A stretch of DNA of 64,000 nucleotides. It comes from Luscinia megarhynchos (Eukaryota > Chordata > Aves > Passeriformes > Turdidae). A program made the position numbers and the translations under genes. This document shows, in pieces, positions 37,692-50,890 of this stretch; the stretch's first letter is position 1, and each line of letters opens with the position of its first letter. Location of the stretch: assembly GCA_034336665.1 (NCBI GenBank), contig CM067566.1, positions 16,288,330 through 16,352,329 of the forward strand, written 5' to 3'. The notes under the pieces are model-generated. The model had not been told where the DNA came from. It did not search any database and saw only the letters and a program-made list of their open reading frames with translations.

Positions 37692-38922
37692 GTAAGTTTT
37701 TGCTTTCTCTCATTGATAACTTTTTGGGACTGATGCTACAGGTTGTAGTTATAGTTCAGTTCATTAACTGGATGGGTTATCGCTTTTTAGCTACTGTATT
37801 ACCGTATCTGAACCTGAAACTGCTCTGCCACATGTTATACGGTGTTATGCACAAGTTGGCAATTCCATTAAATAAAATTTGTTAATTTTTTTTTAATCTC
37901 CCCTTAAGTATATGAGAACTTGAGGACTTAATTTAGCACATAGTTTTCAAGTACGAGTTGCTAAAATTGGTTGAATAAACATTGGAGTTACTTCAGTTTA
38001 AGGCTGTGAAAATTATAGTTCACAGTGAAAATGGGTACTCTCAATCAGAACAGAAGGGAGCTAATTTAGAAAAACGTTATTCCTTCACTAAATGTAAAAG
38101 CAAGTGCCAGGTGATTACTACCCTTCTGTAGTTTCTGGACAAAAAACCCCCACTTTACCAGTGAAATTGATGAAGGAATTGGTTGGTTTGTTTGGGTGGC
38201 TTTTTTTGGTTGTTGTTTATTTTTTTAAATTTTTTTCCAAGCATTATTGAGGTTTTAAAATTTGGTGGCAGTTTGTATTGGGTTTTTTGCTTGTTTTTGT
38301 TGTTTTGGTTTTTGGTTGGGTGTTTTATTGTTTTCTGAAGGAAATATCTAAACACTTAGCTTATTTGTTAAGGCCAGTTTAATTTGAGCAAGTAGTCTTG
38401 TACAATCCTTTTCCTTTTCTCTCTAAAATAAATATAACGTAGTAATTTTAGGTTTTGTTACCAAAACAGAGATACTCTTATGGTTACAGTCTGTGTGCAG
38501 TCTTTCACTGATGTTTCTCCCAATGCCAGGATTCAGAGTTTTAGTTTTGTTATTCTCATGTGAAACTATCATCTTCACGCTGTTGGGCTGGATTCTCATA
38601 TCTTGCTGAAGAGCAGTGATATGTGTGTGCACACAGCGTGTAGGTGTATGTGTAGCTTTTTAACTTGCCACTCTTTAAGTAAATGAGCAAATCTAATATT
38701 GAATCCTGTTTCTTTTACCAAGGCTTGTTTTCCTTCTTTTGGGTATATGAGCCCATGTAAATTGTTAGTGACAGGAATATGGAAAGTTAAAGTGGATATC
38801 ACTCTAGAATAGCTGTTGTATTGTTTTAAAGAGTAGGTGGCTGCCTTTAAATGGCTTTTAATGTTAATGCAACAAGTTATCTCAGGTATTACAACTTACA
38901 TATAAAAATTTCTATTTTTCAG
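37692..38922 (+). other. SLIT2: SLIT2 intron 2 (1,231 bp)
   Basis: Donor GTAAGT at 37692; acceptor 'tctatttttcag' ending at 38922. AT-rich, with a T/G-rich low-complexity tract at about 38175-38335. No other element is recognised. Confidence 0.93.
38175..38335. repeat. T/G-rich low-complexity tract in intron 2
   Basis: The + strand consists almost wholly of T and G, with TTTGG, TTGTTG and TTTTT units. It generates a spurious lysine/asparagine-rich minus-strand open frame. It is in a transcribed strand, so the RNA would be U/G-rich here. Confidence 0.8.
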
Positions 38923-38994
38923 TCAGCTCATGGAGAACAAGATTAGTACTATTGAGAGAGGAGCATTCCAGGATTTAAAAGAACTGGAGAGGCT
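38923..38994 (+). CDS. SLIT2: SLIT2 coding exon 3: LRR 2 of D1
   Basis: Seventy-two bases complete the leucine codon of exon 2 and encode [19 protein letters not shown] followed by ELER and the first two bases of the next leucine. This is a typical 24-residue LRR (LxLxxNxI then F-x-x-L). The acceptor 'tttttcag' precedes T38923 and the donor GTAAGT starts at 38995. The exon is phase 2-2 like its neighbours. The sequence is the best paralogue discriminator in the window: METNK-type wording with KISTIERG points to SLIT2 over SLIT3. Confidence 0.95.
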
Positions 38995-41900
38995 GTAAGT
39001 ATTTTTAATTCTAAAAGTATCAGCTTTTGGGGGGGTCAAAGTAGTTGTGTGTTAAGGCTTCAGATTATTTTAAATAGTGTTTTTTTTTTTTTTTAATTTG
39101 GGACTTACTGAGACACAAGAGAAGTAAGAAATTCTCAAGCAGTATTTAAGGGGCTTTGGCTGGGAGGGAGCATTCAAGAGCAGTCCGGATTCAAAGTGCA
39201 AACTGCAATTGTCCCATAGAAAATAGTTTGAATACTATCTAATATTTTCACTTTAATCTTGAATGCACAAAGACTTTTGGAAACTCAAATGCACCTAAAG
39301 AAGCATGTTCTCTGACCTGTAGTGTTAGATGTTTTTTGAAATGCCTTATTGGAGGTAACTACTAGCTATAAAGTGTTTTCTTGTAACATAGCAGTGATTC
39401 AGTTCTACTCCAGTTTTTATATAACAAAAGCTTTTCCAAAGGCTTAGAAAACAATACAAACTGTTAGTCTTCAAAAATTACTTGAATTTGAATTAAAAAA
39501 AAAGATTAAGGACAGAAGATGGAGCAGAGATGAGAGGGCCTTATCTGGTGAAGCTGAAGTACAAACACCTGTTTGGTTTCAGTGTGACCTAGAAAAAGAG
39601 AAATTCCCAAACTAGTTTTCAGTATGTGCCTTGTTACTTTGTTACGCTTCAAATGAAAAGATTCTTTGAAATGTGTTGTGCAGCTTGGAATATCTGACTT
39701 GCTAGAGGCAGGATGCTGATTGCTGGATATATTGTGGAGCCTGGAAAGTATTAATATGTATTTTCCTGTAGAACTTAACTCGTGCCTTCATTATTAGGCA
39801 TAGTAGTTGTTGCATTTTCGTTGTATCACCTTTTCTTTAAGCATGCCTCTGAGGTCTTGTGTAGTGTTTCATTTGTTGCTGCTTTAACTTTATAAAAGTA
39901 TTTCTACTTTACTCAATTGAAAAGCAGCACTGGCCTGAGCATAGTTTGTCTTATTACAGTTGCTTTGTATCCACAGCTGCTGTGTGTTTAAAACAAAAAC
40001 CTCCCCAAACCATCATGGTTTGGTTGGTCATTTAGACAAAGCTGTTCAAGAGACTTAGTAACCACCAGTGTAATTATGATATTTCTGTAATAGTTGTAAT
40101 ACTATGTACTTGAGGTAATTACCTTATTTTTTCAAATAAGTGTAACTTTTTGACCTAAAAAATGAGTGTTATTATATAGTGCAACTTTTTTAAAATAAAT
40201 ATTAATGAGATTGATTGCTCTTAGAAATACACAGGGTTTTTTTTCCTAAGTTGTATTAAAACACTTAATTCAATACTTTTTTACAGTGTTTTCAACTTTG
40301 TATAAAGTATAGGGATTTAAAACAGTTTTCCTGCTGAGGGATATATTGGAATAATATATACACATTCCTAAATTTGGTTTATAGTGTCTAGATAAAAAAT
40401 TAAACAGCAGTGTAGTTCATTTTGCAAAAGTAAATACACATATATGAAACATGAAAAAACATTAAAAGATCCCCACTTTCACTATGGATGTGGTTTGACA
40501 CTGAGGTATCAAATGATTACCAAGTTTTAAAACAGTTTATCAGCAGCCTTATTGCTTAATTATTTCAAAGTAAGATCCTGCTATGTGATTTATTAACAAA
40601 TTTCAATAAACTTCAAGGCTTTACTGTTTATATTTCTGAAGTATAGAATTGTTTTCCCACAGAAAAATGAACTTCAGTAGTTAAAATTTACTCATCTGAT
40701 GTGTTTGTATTTTGCCATTACATTGTTTCTTTTTTTTTTTTGGTTTTCCCTTGATAATTTAAAAACAATAGATATTTTCCATTTACATAAGATACCAGTT
40801 CTGAAGAAAAATTGTGATACTTTTGGCTACTTTGTGGGTTATGTTTGTTCTTCCTTCAGTAGGCAAACTATGCTATCTGAAAATTTAGTTATTTAGACCT
40901 ATGAAGTTAGATTATGTTTTGTCTTCAGAGTTATATTACATCTGTTCCAACACTTGTCAGTTTCGTTAATATACTGGAATTCAGTTTGTGTTAGGTGTGT
41001 GGGTGACTTGTAATTTGAATATATATTCAGGATGTCTTTAAACTGCCCCAGCTGTTGGCAAAGAGCAAATATTTCATGTTTGTGGGGAAAAGCTGAGAAA
41101 ATTCTTCTTGTTTACAACTGCCAAGTCCATCTGATGAAGGCGCATTGTTATCTGACAGCCAATTCATCTCCTTGGGATTTTGAAATCCAAAATGATTTCT
41201 CAGGAAACCTGTGGGCACTTCATTCAAGTATTTTCTTTTATATGTCAAATAGCAAGCCCTTAAAAGCTTTTTAATTTTTTTTCAATGTGTGAGTGTAGGG
41301 TGTCACATTTTCACTCCAAGTGCAATGTACCAAGCTGCTGTCAAAGAATACCTGACACAGACCCTTTTAGCATGCAAGCAGAGAGTGTAAGAACTTCACT
41401 GCAGCTTAAATTAACTCAATTTGATTTATAAGATTGTTTACATGTAATACTGCTTATGTTGAAATACCATGTGCTAGTGTATATGGTCTGTATTTTAAAA
41501 GATATTTTCTGTTCTTTAGTACTTTTTAATGTGAACAAGAGGCTTTCACAGTAGTTTTCCTTTGGGAAAAGATGTTCATTTCTCTAAGTGACGTGCTGAG
41601 TGTTTGCGTGTGGTATTTTTTGGTTATTTCTTGGGGGTTTTTTGTTTTTAACTGGAGTTTCAGTTAGGTTTTTTTTTAGGCCAGGAACTCTGATTTCCAA
41701 GGAACTGTTTGGTTGGTTAATGAGTTACTTGTGAATACTCCTTTATAGGTCTGATAATTCAAAATGCTGAATGTCTTCAGCTCCCTTTAATGGAAGGGAA
41801 GACCTGAAATGCTTTGCAAAATTAATCTCAGAGAGAAGAAACTTTTGACCACTTCAGAAGAGATCTGCTTAAGATTTATTTTTATTAAAGCCTCAAAAAT

Positions 41901-43810
41901 CTATCAGGTGGTTTCTCCTGTAGCTAAATAAAATAACTTCTCCAGTACACTATGTAGATTAGTATGTACACAAAGCTGTTTAGACCTAGTATGTTCCACA
42001 GTGGGAATTTGTCACACCAGTGTAATTGTACAAGTGCAATGGAACCAAGGCTACATGAAGTACTGCTGTAAAAAGTGATTATTACTACAGCAGCCTGAAT
42101 TAAAGTAAAAGTTTTCAGTTTGCAATAAAGGATTTTGTAGCTATGGCTGCTACCTAAGAAGTAGGAAGGAAAAACAAGGTGGAAATTAGTGACTTAGTAA
42201 GTTTTAGGTTTGTGGAAACTTTAGTAACTGGAGAAACACTGGTGAAGTTGGTATTGCTGTAAGCCTTTTAGACAGTTACTTCTGTGAGAAGTCTTCAAGT
42301 CAAATAAATGGCTATACAGTGCAGTGTTCACTTAGTTCTGATCTCTGATGGTCTTGAAGGCTCTTAAGGGCTGAGCTCTTAAGGCTCCAGTCAATGCCAA
42401 TTATGTACAACACTGCCTGAGCAATGGATACTGGACAGAAGTATGGTCTGTTTTATTGTGTAGGTGCTCTGTCTGCTGAAACAGCCCTCTTTGGTTGAAA
42501 AATGGGCTGTATGCTTTGAAGTTCAGTTGGGACAGTTTGCACCTTTGAGCATCTTGAAAGGTAGTTCTAAAAAGTCTTGGACTAATTGCAGTCTTGACAT
42601 CTGCAATAACTACAGTATTTAACATTTGCAAGACTTTCTTTATTATCTAGTAACTTGTATGAGCCCATGTTCCTGAGCAGGGCCTCTAAAGAATATATGG
42701 CTGTTCAGTATGTGGCAAGTCCCATAGAGAAAGGATTGGATGTGGCCTCTTAGGGTTTTTTTAACCTCTTACAGAGTCCACAATCGTGTCAGCAGTGATT
42801 TTCAATGTTTCATGGCAAGAAGACAAAAAGGGTCAAGACATAGGGGATTTTCACAACACTTGTGGATTTCCAGAGACCACTGCTTATTATGGGGGATGAA
42901 GCCTTTTGAAACAATTCCTTATGAGAATGTGAAATGGAACACTTGTTTCTTCTTTCTTCATAAAGCTGTCATCTTGGGTGTGATGTTTATAACAGTTTGA
43001 AATAGTATCTTAAGAAAGCAAGATGAAGATAAACTGAAAGTTTCCACTTTATGAAAACTGACACTGTTAGACACAGCTTTAAAATTATTTTTAGTAAGTT
43101 AGGCCATTGTTATCCCAAGGTTCAACTCATTCTGTAGTGTTGCAAATACTGCTTAAAATATGCCAGTGTTTTTACAAGTTATTGTCATCTGGAGGGAAGC
43201 ATAAAATGTTTTTGAAGACAACTGCCATAGACTATTGAACCAGTTCTGTAAGAAGCTGCTCAAACCTAAAACTTCTTTACATTTCTGTGTACTCCAGAAA
43301 TAGAGGGTTGTCAGGTTTTTGAGGCATAAATGTACTCTTCACTTGTTTATGGAGAAGAGCAGTTACCTTTTCATTTATTAAAAAAAATTGTCTGATTGGA
43401 AAACTTTTCAGTTATAATTTTTCCTAATGTTTAAGTCTAGTAGTTGAAATTTCAGCTCTTACTATGATAGGGCCATGACATGAAAAAAATGTTAGAATAG
43501 GTAGAGTTTATAGCAATAGCTTTGGAACTACTCACTTTTTTTCTTCCTGTATTTATGAATAATCCATTGAGGGGGCAGTGTGTCCCTAAAATGCTAATTT
43601 AAAGTCTGATTCTGCAGATGTTTACCATGTGAATAACTTGGTTTGCATGAGTAGTCTCACTGATTACTCCTGTGAGAAAGGTGACTGGTGTGGCCTAAAA
43701 ATTTTCCAGGCCAGGCTTCTATGTTTTTGATACTTGAATTGACAGATTTTTAAAAAATGCTTGTTTATTATGTTAGCAGTTCTAAAGGGTTACCTCTAGC
43801 CGAACTATGG

Positions 43811-43880
43811 AAAAAAAGCAAAAACTCAACCCAAAGCCCCACAAAGGAAAAATAAGCCACCAATCCCTCCACCAAACCTA
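43811..43880. repeat. A/C-rich low-complexity tract
   Basis: The + strand is dominated by A and C ('aaaaactcaacccaaag', 'ccaccaatccctccacc'). It stands out because the surrounding intron strand is T/G-leaning. Confidence 0.55.
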
Positions 43881-45639
43881 TTTCTGCTGAAAACTAGTGT
43901 GTAGATGCAATGTTACTCTCTGAAGGGAATAACTTTAACTTCTGAGTTGGTGTCTGAGCTAAATACCCCCACCATACCTCCCCACAAAATGACCCCTCTG
44001 AGCTACATAATATGAGTAACCTGAAATCATGAGTTCAAGAAAAGAATGCTATAAGGGTTGAACATCGAGTTGATACACAAAGTAGCTTTTAAACTTAAAG
44101 CTATCTGTTGTATTTTCGTGTTTCTTACAATGCATTACTAAAGTAGAAAGAAATTTCAAGAATTAAATGTTTTGTTACAGTTCATTGATTTTTCTAAATT
44201 TTTGCAACACAGTTCTAAAATGGCAAACTGAAGAATTGTCCCTTCTTGCTATTTATTTGGGCTCCACAAATACGTTAAAAAAAGTTTTTCAAAGTTAACA
44301 TGAAGAGCACTTACTTAGGTGTGTACTTACGAGTGTTGGAGTAGTAGTGAAAGTCAGTATTGTTTTGTACACACTGTGGATGAACAATTTGAAACTTACA
44401 GATGTGCCACAGCACAGAAGTAAAAGTATATTTCAACTATGTAGTTTCAAGGAAAAGTTATTTCTACTTATAAACAAACTGTAGTGGTTTTCAGGATACA
44501 AATCAATATGTGAAATTACTGTGTACAGCTTCAGCTGCAGCAAGGGCTTAATTATAATCTCAATACAGAGGAGATCATCTTGTCAAAAATATTAAATAGG
44601 CTTTGGTAAAATAAAGTGGTGTTTAGCTGTATTTCATGTATTACAGGGTTAGAGTTATCTGTCTGAGCTCTAACTTAGATAAACATGGTAAACTATTACA
44701 GTGCATTAGTAGGTTTTGAAATTATAAAATCAAAAACTGACTTAGGAGTTACCATGATCTCTGAATGTATGGGATGTTAAAGAGCATTTCATCTTATAAA
44801 GTCATGCATTGCAGGGTAGACTAAGCAATAAAGTGTTTCATCTAGGATAAAAACAAATACAGCTTTTATCAGATTAGAAGAGATTAAATTGATGTGCTAA
44901 CTTTCTGTTCAGTATTGATGTGTGGCATGAGACTGCAGTTTTATTCCAAATTGACTAACTCTATCAATAAAATGTAAATTCCTAGTGGGAAAATACTTTT
45001 AAAAGAGGAATGACAATGTTACATGTGATTCTTTAAATGTGAGCTATGTCAATAAATTAATCCTAGAATAAGCTGGTTTGGGCTGAACTTTTTCTTTCTG
45101 AGTTTTAAATCTGATAGCATGTAGTCATTTCAGTTACAGAAGAGAAGTGTTAGAAACCTTAGATTTCAGTTCTATGAAGCTATATGATCAAAATTTACTA
45201 GAAGTGCTTCTGGAAAAAATTCTAAATGTTATCTGTTTTATGATGCAGTTTTGGTTTTTTAGCTGAAGAAAAAGATTTGGTTTTTTTTACCCAGTTTGTA
45301 GACACTTAGGTGTAAAGGCTAATGTGGAGTTTTAGGATCCCTGGCAAAAATTGTGTTAGCAGTGGAACTACTGTTCCAGGAATCATTTATATCACTATCA
45401 TAAAAGTACAGTTGAAAAATGAAAAATATTTCATCTTATGCTTCATTATAAATTCTGTCAATGAAATCAATTTTTTAGGGGTAAGACCTTGTGTTATATA
45501 GTACAGAAGTGTCGAGCTCTTAGATTGAGTTCTTAGCTCTTTAGCTGAAAGTTAGTCTCCAGTTTTGTTTCTCACTGAATGCTGCTCTTCATTGTGGTGT
45601 GCAAGTTCATTACTGAGAACTAACTTTTCATTTGGGGTA

Positions 45640-46110
45640 CATTCTGAGCAGATCCGACTACTGCTGCTGGGAAAGTCTGGTTCAGATGCCTAAAACCCGT
45701 GGGGTTATTAATGTGCTTGTTTTCTGAGGCTGATTGAGGCTGCTTGTCTCCTCCCTGTCACATTGGTACTTAATCACCTGTGCAGCTTCAGTCTGAATAT
45801 ATTGAGCATTTGAGGAGTTAATGCCTTCACACAGGTGTGTCTTAGGGAACGGGAGAATAATGAGTCAGGTGGAGAGTTCCTGGTTTTGAACAGCCCTGGA
45901 GGGGGTGAACAGTTATTCCTGTTAATCAGGGATGCAAAAAATTCTTCTTTTAGCTAGCCTTACATAGTTTAAGGGCAATGCACCACACATTCTTCCTCCC
46001 AGAACAGGGAGGAGAGCACGAGGCCTGCGGTGTTAATCACTTACCAAAGGAATGTGGGACTGTATTACATGAATTATACTGGCCACGAGTATTTATAGCT
46101 TTTTAAGAAA
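45640..46110. promoter_or_regulatory. possible intronic regulatory element
   Basis: This stretch is more complex and less AT-rich than the intron around it, and it clusters motif matches. There are three TAATCA homeodomain-type cores (45771, 45923, 46034), an ATTAAT at 45707, and three CAGGTG/CACCTG E-boxes (45775, 45832, 45866). No repeat family is recognised in it. Motif clusters arise by chance, so the call is tentative without cross-species conservation. Confidence 0.25.
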
Positions 46111-47504
46111 AAGAATAAAAAAATACTACTGTAGTTATTCTGTATTAGCAGGCTTTTGTCAAAGCAGCATCAAATATCTTCTTTAGTAATGTCTATTGAA
46201 TCAGAGATAGGCAAAGGCTGTTTTTGAGGGCAGTATTTAAAAAGATGCAGTGTTCTAATGGAATTTTTAAAAATCAAATTATAGCTACATTTTGATTAGA
46301 GAACACTACAAAATATTTGATAAAATCTTAATTCCAAGAACAATGTTCTTCGAAAAGCCTTGTCAATGTCTGCTATTTATTTTTATTATATTTTATTCAT
46401 CTGAGTGTCTTTTCTCATGGGATTCCTTTTATAGGTCTAGAAGTCAAATTGCAGTGAGAAGTCCTGTTTGCTCTTTGCAGACCTTTTTACAAATTCCAGG
46501 GCAGGAAGGCTGTTTATTTTTCCCACATCTGTTTTGTGCTCATCCTTTGTGGCATTGTTTGCTGGATGCTCTTCTTTCTTGCTTCTTCTGAGATGGGTAA
46601 TTTGCACTGTTGCAAAATGGTGAAACTAAATCTGTTTCTGCAGAGCTTTGTGCCAATGTTTTTGTTTCAAATGGTGTTTTGTATTCAGAAGCTATTTTAA
46701 ATGGATTCGGTAGAGCACTGATATTACAATTACAGCTGTACATTTTAGTTTTACTCTGTAAAAAATCATATTTATTTCTTGCAGAGCCAGGTAAATATTT
46801 TTTAAATACTGATTTAATATTAGTTGTCCACAGGTGAATATTGACTTGTCATTACATTTTAATATAGCATGAAAGATAATCTACAATGCTTCTTATTTTG
46901 ATTGCAGAAACCACACATCTATCTGGACTTTTACAGATAAACTCTAAAATGTATGAGGGATCTGGCTGCAACTTCACTGACTCATACTGCTATATTACCT
47001 CATTTACTATGAAGACCCTGATTGAAACTTCATCAGAAGAAATATTTTATTTTCCTATTTTCTTTCCTAGTATGTAGCTCATTGTACTGGCTTGTTATTA
47101 ATAATAGTCTAGACTGATAATCAAATATAACATGGCAAAGTCTCCCTTCATTTTTTTTTAAGGCACAGCAGCCTTTTCTGACTTTAATTTGGCAGGCTGT
47201 CTGTACAGGTGCTCCAGAAAAATACTTGAGTGAAAATTTACTGTGGTAACTTGATGCCAGAAAGACAGTTACAAGCTTGTCAGGACTGTCTGCAGGTCTT
47301 GTCTTTTTTAAACAATCTGTTCAAACCCTAGCTAAATTCCATCTACTAGATCAGTTTCACCTTCTCTCTTTCTTTGCCTTTTTTTCTTTCTTTCTTGGAA
47401 GTAATCCCAGCTATTGTCAAAATAATTCTTGTTTGATCTTATACTTGAACCTCAGTTACTCTATGGAGGTTTTATATTTTGTTTCCTTCTTTATGGTGTA
47501 CTTT

Positions 47505-48866
47505 ATAGAATAGAATCCAATGGGTGAGCATCACAAGACTGGGGAGGCTTCAAGAAGTCTGTAGAGTGTCTAATCCCATGCTATAGATTAACTCAAGGTC
47601 CATCACAGCAGGTGACTGAGGGCTGTTTCCAGCTGGGTTTTGAGTGTCTCCAGCAGTGGAGAGTCTGAAGCATTTCTGGACAACCTGTTCCAGTGTGTGA
47701 CCACCCTCACAGTCAAACACTTTTCTTAAGTTTAAATACAGTTTTCCTATACATTAATTTGTACCCATTGCCTCTTGTCCTTTCACTGTGCACCCATGAG
47801 AAGCGTCTGGCTCAGTTTTCCTTGCTTGGGATAGAAGCACATCACTTATTTAGACATGTGAAGCATTTATACACATTGAGATCTCTGTGAGTTTTCCTCC
47901 TCAGGCTAAACAGTCCCAGCTCTCTCAATTTCTTCCAGTGTGACAGATGCTTCAACTTGCCTCCTTAGTCTGTTAAGTTCTTCCCTGGACTTGGTCCAGT
48001 ATGTCCCTAGTCTCTTGTTGTGGGGAGTCCAGCACTGGGCACAGCTCATGGTAGGGGAAGGACCATGTCCTTGACCTGCTGCCAACAATCTTATGATTAC
48101 AGCCCAGGATGCTTTTGGCCTTCTGTGCCAGGGTACGTTGCTGGCTTTATTTTAATTTCTTATTCACCTGCACCCTAGGCTGTTCTTTGTGATAGTTCTT
48201 CCAACTGGTGGTTCTCCAGTGTGTGCTGGTGCATGGATTTATTCTCCAGGTTCAGGGCTTTCCATTTCCTTTTTGTTGCCCTTCCCAAGGTTCCTTTTCA
48301 AGCAGGTCTTCAGCTGGTCTGGGTGCACTCTCAGGCAGTGCACACACCTAGTGCATCAGTCATTCTTTCCAATTTTGTATTGTCTGCAAGTATGCTGAGG
48401 GTGCCATGTGTCCCATCTTCCAGGTTGTGGATGAAGTTTTGAGCAGTACTGGTTCCATTACTGACTGCTGGAGTGTATCAGTTGTGACTGTTCTCAAAGT
48501 GGACTTTGTGCTTCTGACCACAGCTCTTTGAACTTGGCACTTCAGGCAGTTTTCAGTCCACCTCACCATCTGCTTTTGTAGTCTGTACTCTGTCAGTTTG
48601 TCTTTGAGGACAACCATTATGAATGGCAGTGTCAGAAGCTTTACTGAAGTCAAGATAAACATCTACTGTCTCCCCTTCATCTGCCAAGTTCCTTATTCAT
48701 TGTAGGAGGCTACAAGCTGGTCAGGCATTTTCCCAGTGTTAAATCCATGCTGACCAGTCCCACTCATCATCTTGTCCTTACTGTGTCTAGACTAGAAATA
48801 GCTTTTATTTTGTCCTATTGCCTTCTCAGGCATTGAGATGAGCTTCCTAACCTGCAATTTGCTGGC
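47505..48866 (-). mobile_element. CR1 LINE, RT part of ORF2 through 3' UTR, antisense to SLIT2
   Basis: On the minus strand, 48662-48360 translates to KLLTLPFIMVVLKDKLTEYR, then MVRWTENCLKCQVQRAVVR and SVMEPVLLKTSSTTWKMGHM. These align with the CR1 reverse-transcriptase pattern KAFDTVxHxILLEKLxxYGL, VRWxxNWLxGRxQRVVVxG and GSVLGPVLFNxFINDLDxG. Farther down come 'cagcccaggatgcttttgg', 'gacctgctgcc', 'gtccagcactgggcac', 'tctctcaatttcttccag', 'acctgttccagtgtgtgacc' and 'cattgcctcttgtcctttc' (+ strand reading), which are complements of ORF2 end and 3' UTR segments. The 3' end is near 47505 ('atagaatagaatcc'). The key catalytic segments upstream are absent or mutated, so it is dead. Confidence 0.9.
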
Positions 48867-50734
48867 TTTTACTGTGTTTTTCATGCTTTTTAGTGCTGTA
48901 GGCAGAATTAATAAAAATAATCACCAAATATTTGTATAAATATCCTTTCTGTTGAAACAGTAAGGAATACAGAAAACAGCAACCTTAGTTTTAATCTTTT
49001 CTTTGCAGTGAAAAAAATGCTTAAAAAAGGCAAAGTGAGTATAGATTCTTGGCAGCACAAAACACTGTTCTGCATAGTGTAGGGAGAACTGATTGGGGTA
49101 GGGCTGTGGTAATTTTGGACTTGACATCAAACTCATGGAGAAGAAAATGAAGGACAGAAAATACCTTAGGTTAAGTAGTGTACTCTAGTTCAATGTAGTA
49201 GTATAGTTAAGGAGCACCTTTCACTGCTTTCTACACAAATAAGAAACTGAGTTTGCAATAGTGTCCTGCTACTGAATTTATTTTTTTCTTACTGAAGCAA
49301 ATATCTAATTTTTATTTGAAATTAAATTGGGAATAACTTAGATGTCTTTTTTAGCTAGTCACTATTTAGCCTGGAAAATGGAGTCCTGCTTAAGTGGTTC
49401 TTGACCTGGGGAAAACCTTCTTGGACATCCAAATGCTGTAAGAACAGCCTTGAACTTCTCAGATTCCAGTTTTTACTCATGTGGTTGGCAAACTTGATAC
49501 CATCAGGCTTAATGAGATTATAAGTAGTTTGACTAGAGAAATTCTCTTTGCAGAGAATTCTTAATGGAAAAACTGGCACAATCTTTTGCTTAGCTCTTAG
49601 TTCTTGTGTTTTCCTCTCGCTTGATGACATGCGAGTCACATTCACAGACAGCAGTTGCCAGATGTGTTGAAGTTCAGCAGATTGTGGCTTTGGACATGGA
49701 TGCACAAGTATTTTCTGCCTCTGGCAGATATAGCACAATGTTTATTGCACAAAAGTAGTGATTTGCCTTCCTTTCAGGCATAAGTCTTAAAGCTCTCTAT
49801 AATTTCTCTGTTGAGGCAATAAGAATAATTTCTGATGTCTGTTATTCTGATCCTACATATTAGTCAGATTTTTAGGACATCCTAACTTAAACCAGCCCAT
49901 GGAGATGATTTGGGCGCTGGGCACTAGCTTTCTGTTTTGAGGTACTTGGACAATTTTGTAGGTGTATTTCCTGAGCTTATAAAGCCTGAACTTGTGTTAG
50001 ACCTTCCCAGAGGGTGCATATCCCTGTAACATCTTGGAATTACTTAAGGAGACTTGTGGGCTCAGTCGTCACTAGAAAGTGCTCCTGTGTGAACACACAG
50101 AGGTTTGATTACTGACATGTTCTTCCATTTTAAATTGAACTGTAATGTAAACAAGCTTTTATGCTTTTAAAGTTTATGTATATTTTGCAGGTGATTTTGT
50201 CCTGTAACATGCTATTTTTGAATGGGTGTGATAGTTATTTCTTCTGCTGATAAACAGGAGTGGATATGCTCCTTTGAAGATTACAATTTCTAAGCTGTAT
50301 GGTGATGTGTGCTACTATGTGCAGATAGTGTACTTACTTCTCTTGGCTAACTCTGAAGGAGGAATGAAAAATAATGAATTCTATTGTCAATAATCTTGTA
50401 TGGATTGGAAGCATTCAATCCTTTTCCTGAAGCAGTGGTGGTGGAATAAAATGCATCTGTGCCTGTATTTTTAATTTTGGAAGGCTCTCATTTTCTATTC
50501 ACCCAATGGGATAGGCTGTTTCTAATTAAAGAGCACAGCTGATTTATAACTTACTTGAAACAGCTTTTAACTTCGATCAGTTCTCAAGTTATCTTTGAGG
50601 GCTGCTTTTGTCCTACAGGGTCTACGGGTAGAATTGCCTTTACTTGAAGTAAAACCCAATGGAAAATTACTTAGGTGGTTATTACTTGTGAGGTGGTTAT
50701 GAAAAAACTCAAGCCAGGCTCATTGCTGTGGTGA

Positions 50735-50890
50735 GCCAACAAGCATAAATCAAAGTGGGAAGTGTAACTGCATGTAAGGGCAAAACTTCTTCACTGCGAG
50801 GGCAGTCAAGCACTGGAACAACTAATTTTCCCAGAGAGGCTCTACAGTCTCCTACACCTTCTCTGGTTGTATATAGTTGATATAGCAGGT
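50735..50890 (+). mobile_element. CR1 LINE fragment, ORF2 C-terminus
   Basis: The sense strand reads 'gcaaaacttcttcactgcga', then 'caagcactggaacaacta' and 'cccagagaggctctacagtc', matching the end of CR1 ORF2 (NFFTxRxxxHWNxLPxxxxxS region). About 150 bases remain and the element lacks its terminal octamer here. Edges are approximate. Confidence 0.8.

Noticed and set aside
48360..48662. 100-codon minus-strand open frame in intron 3
   Set aside because: It matches the CR1 reverse-transcriptase region and belongs to the repeat at 47505-48866.
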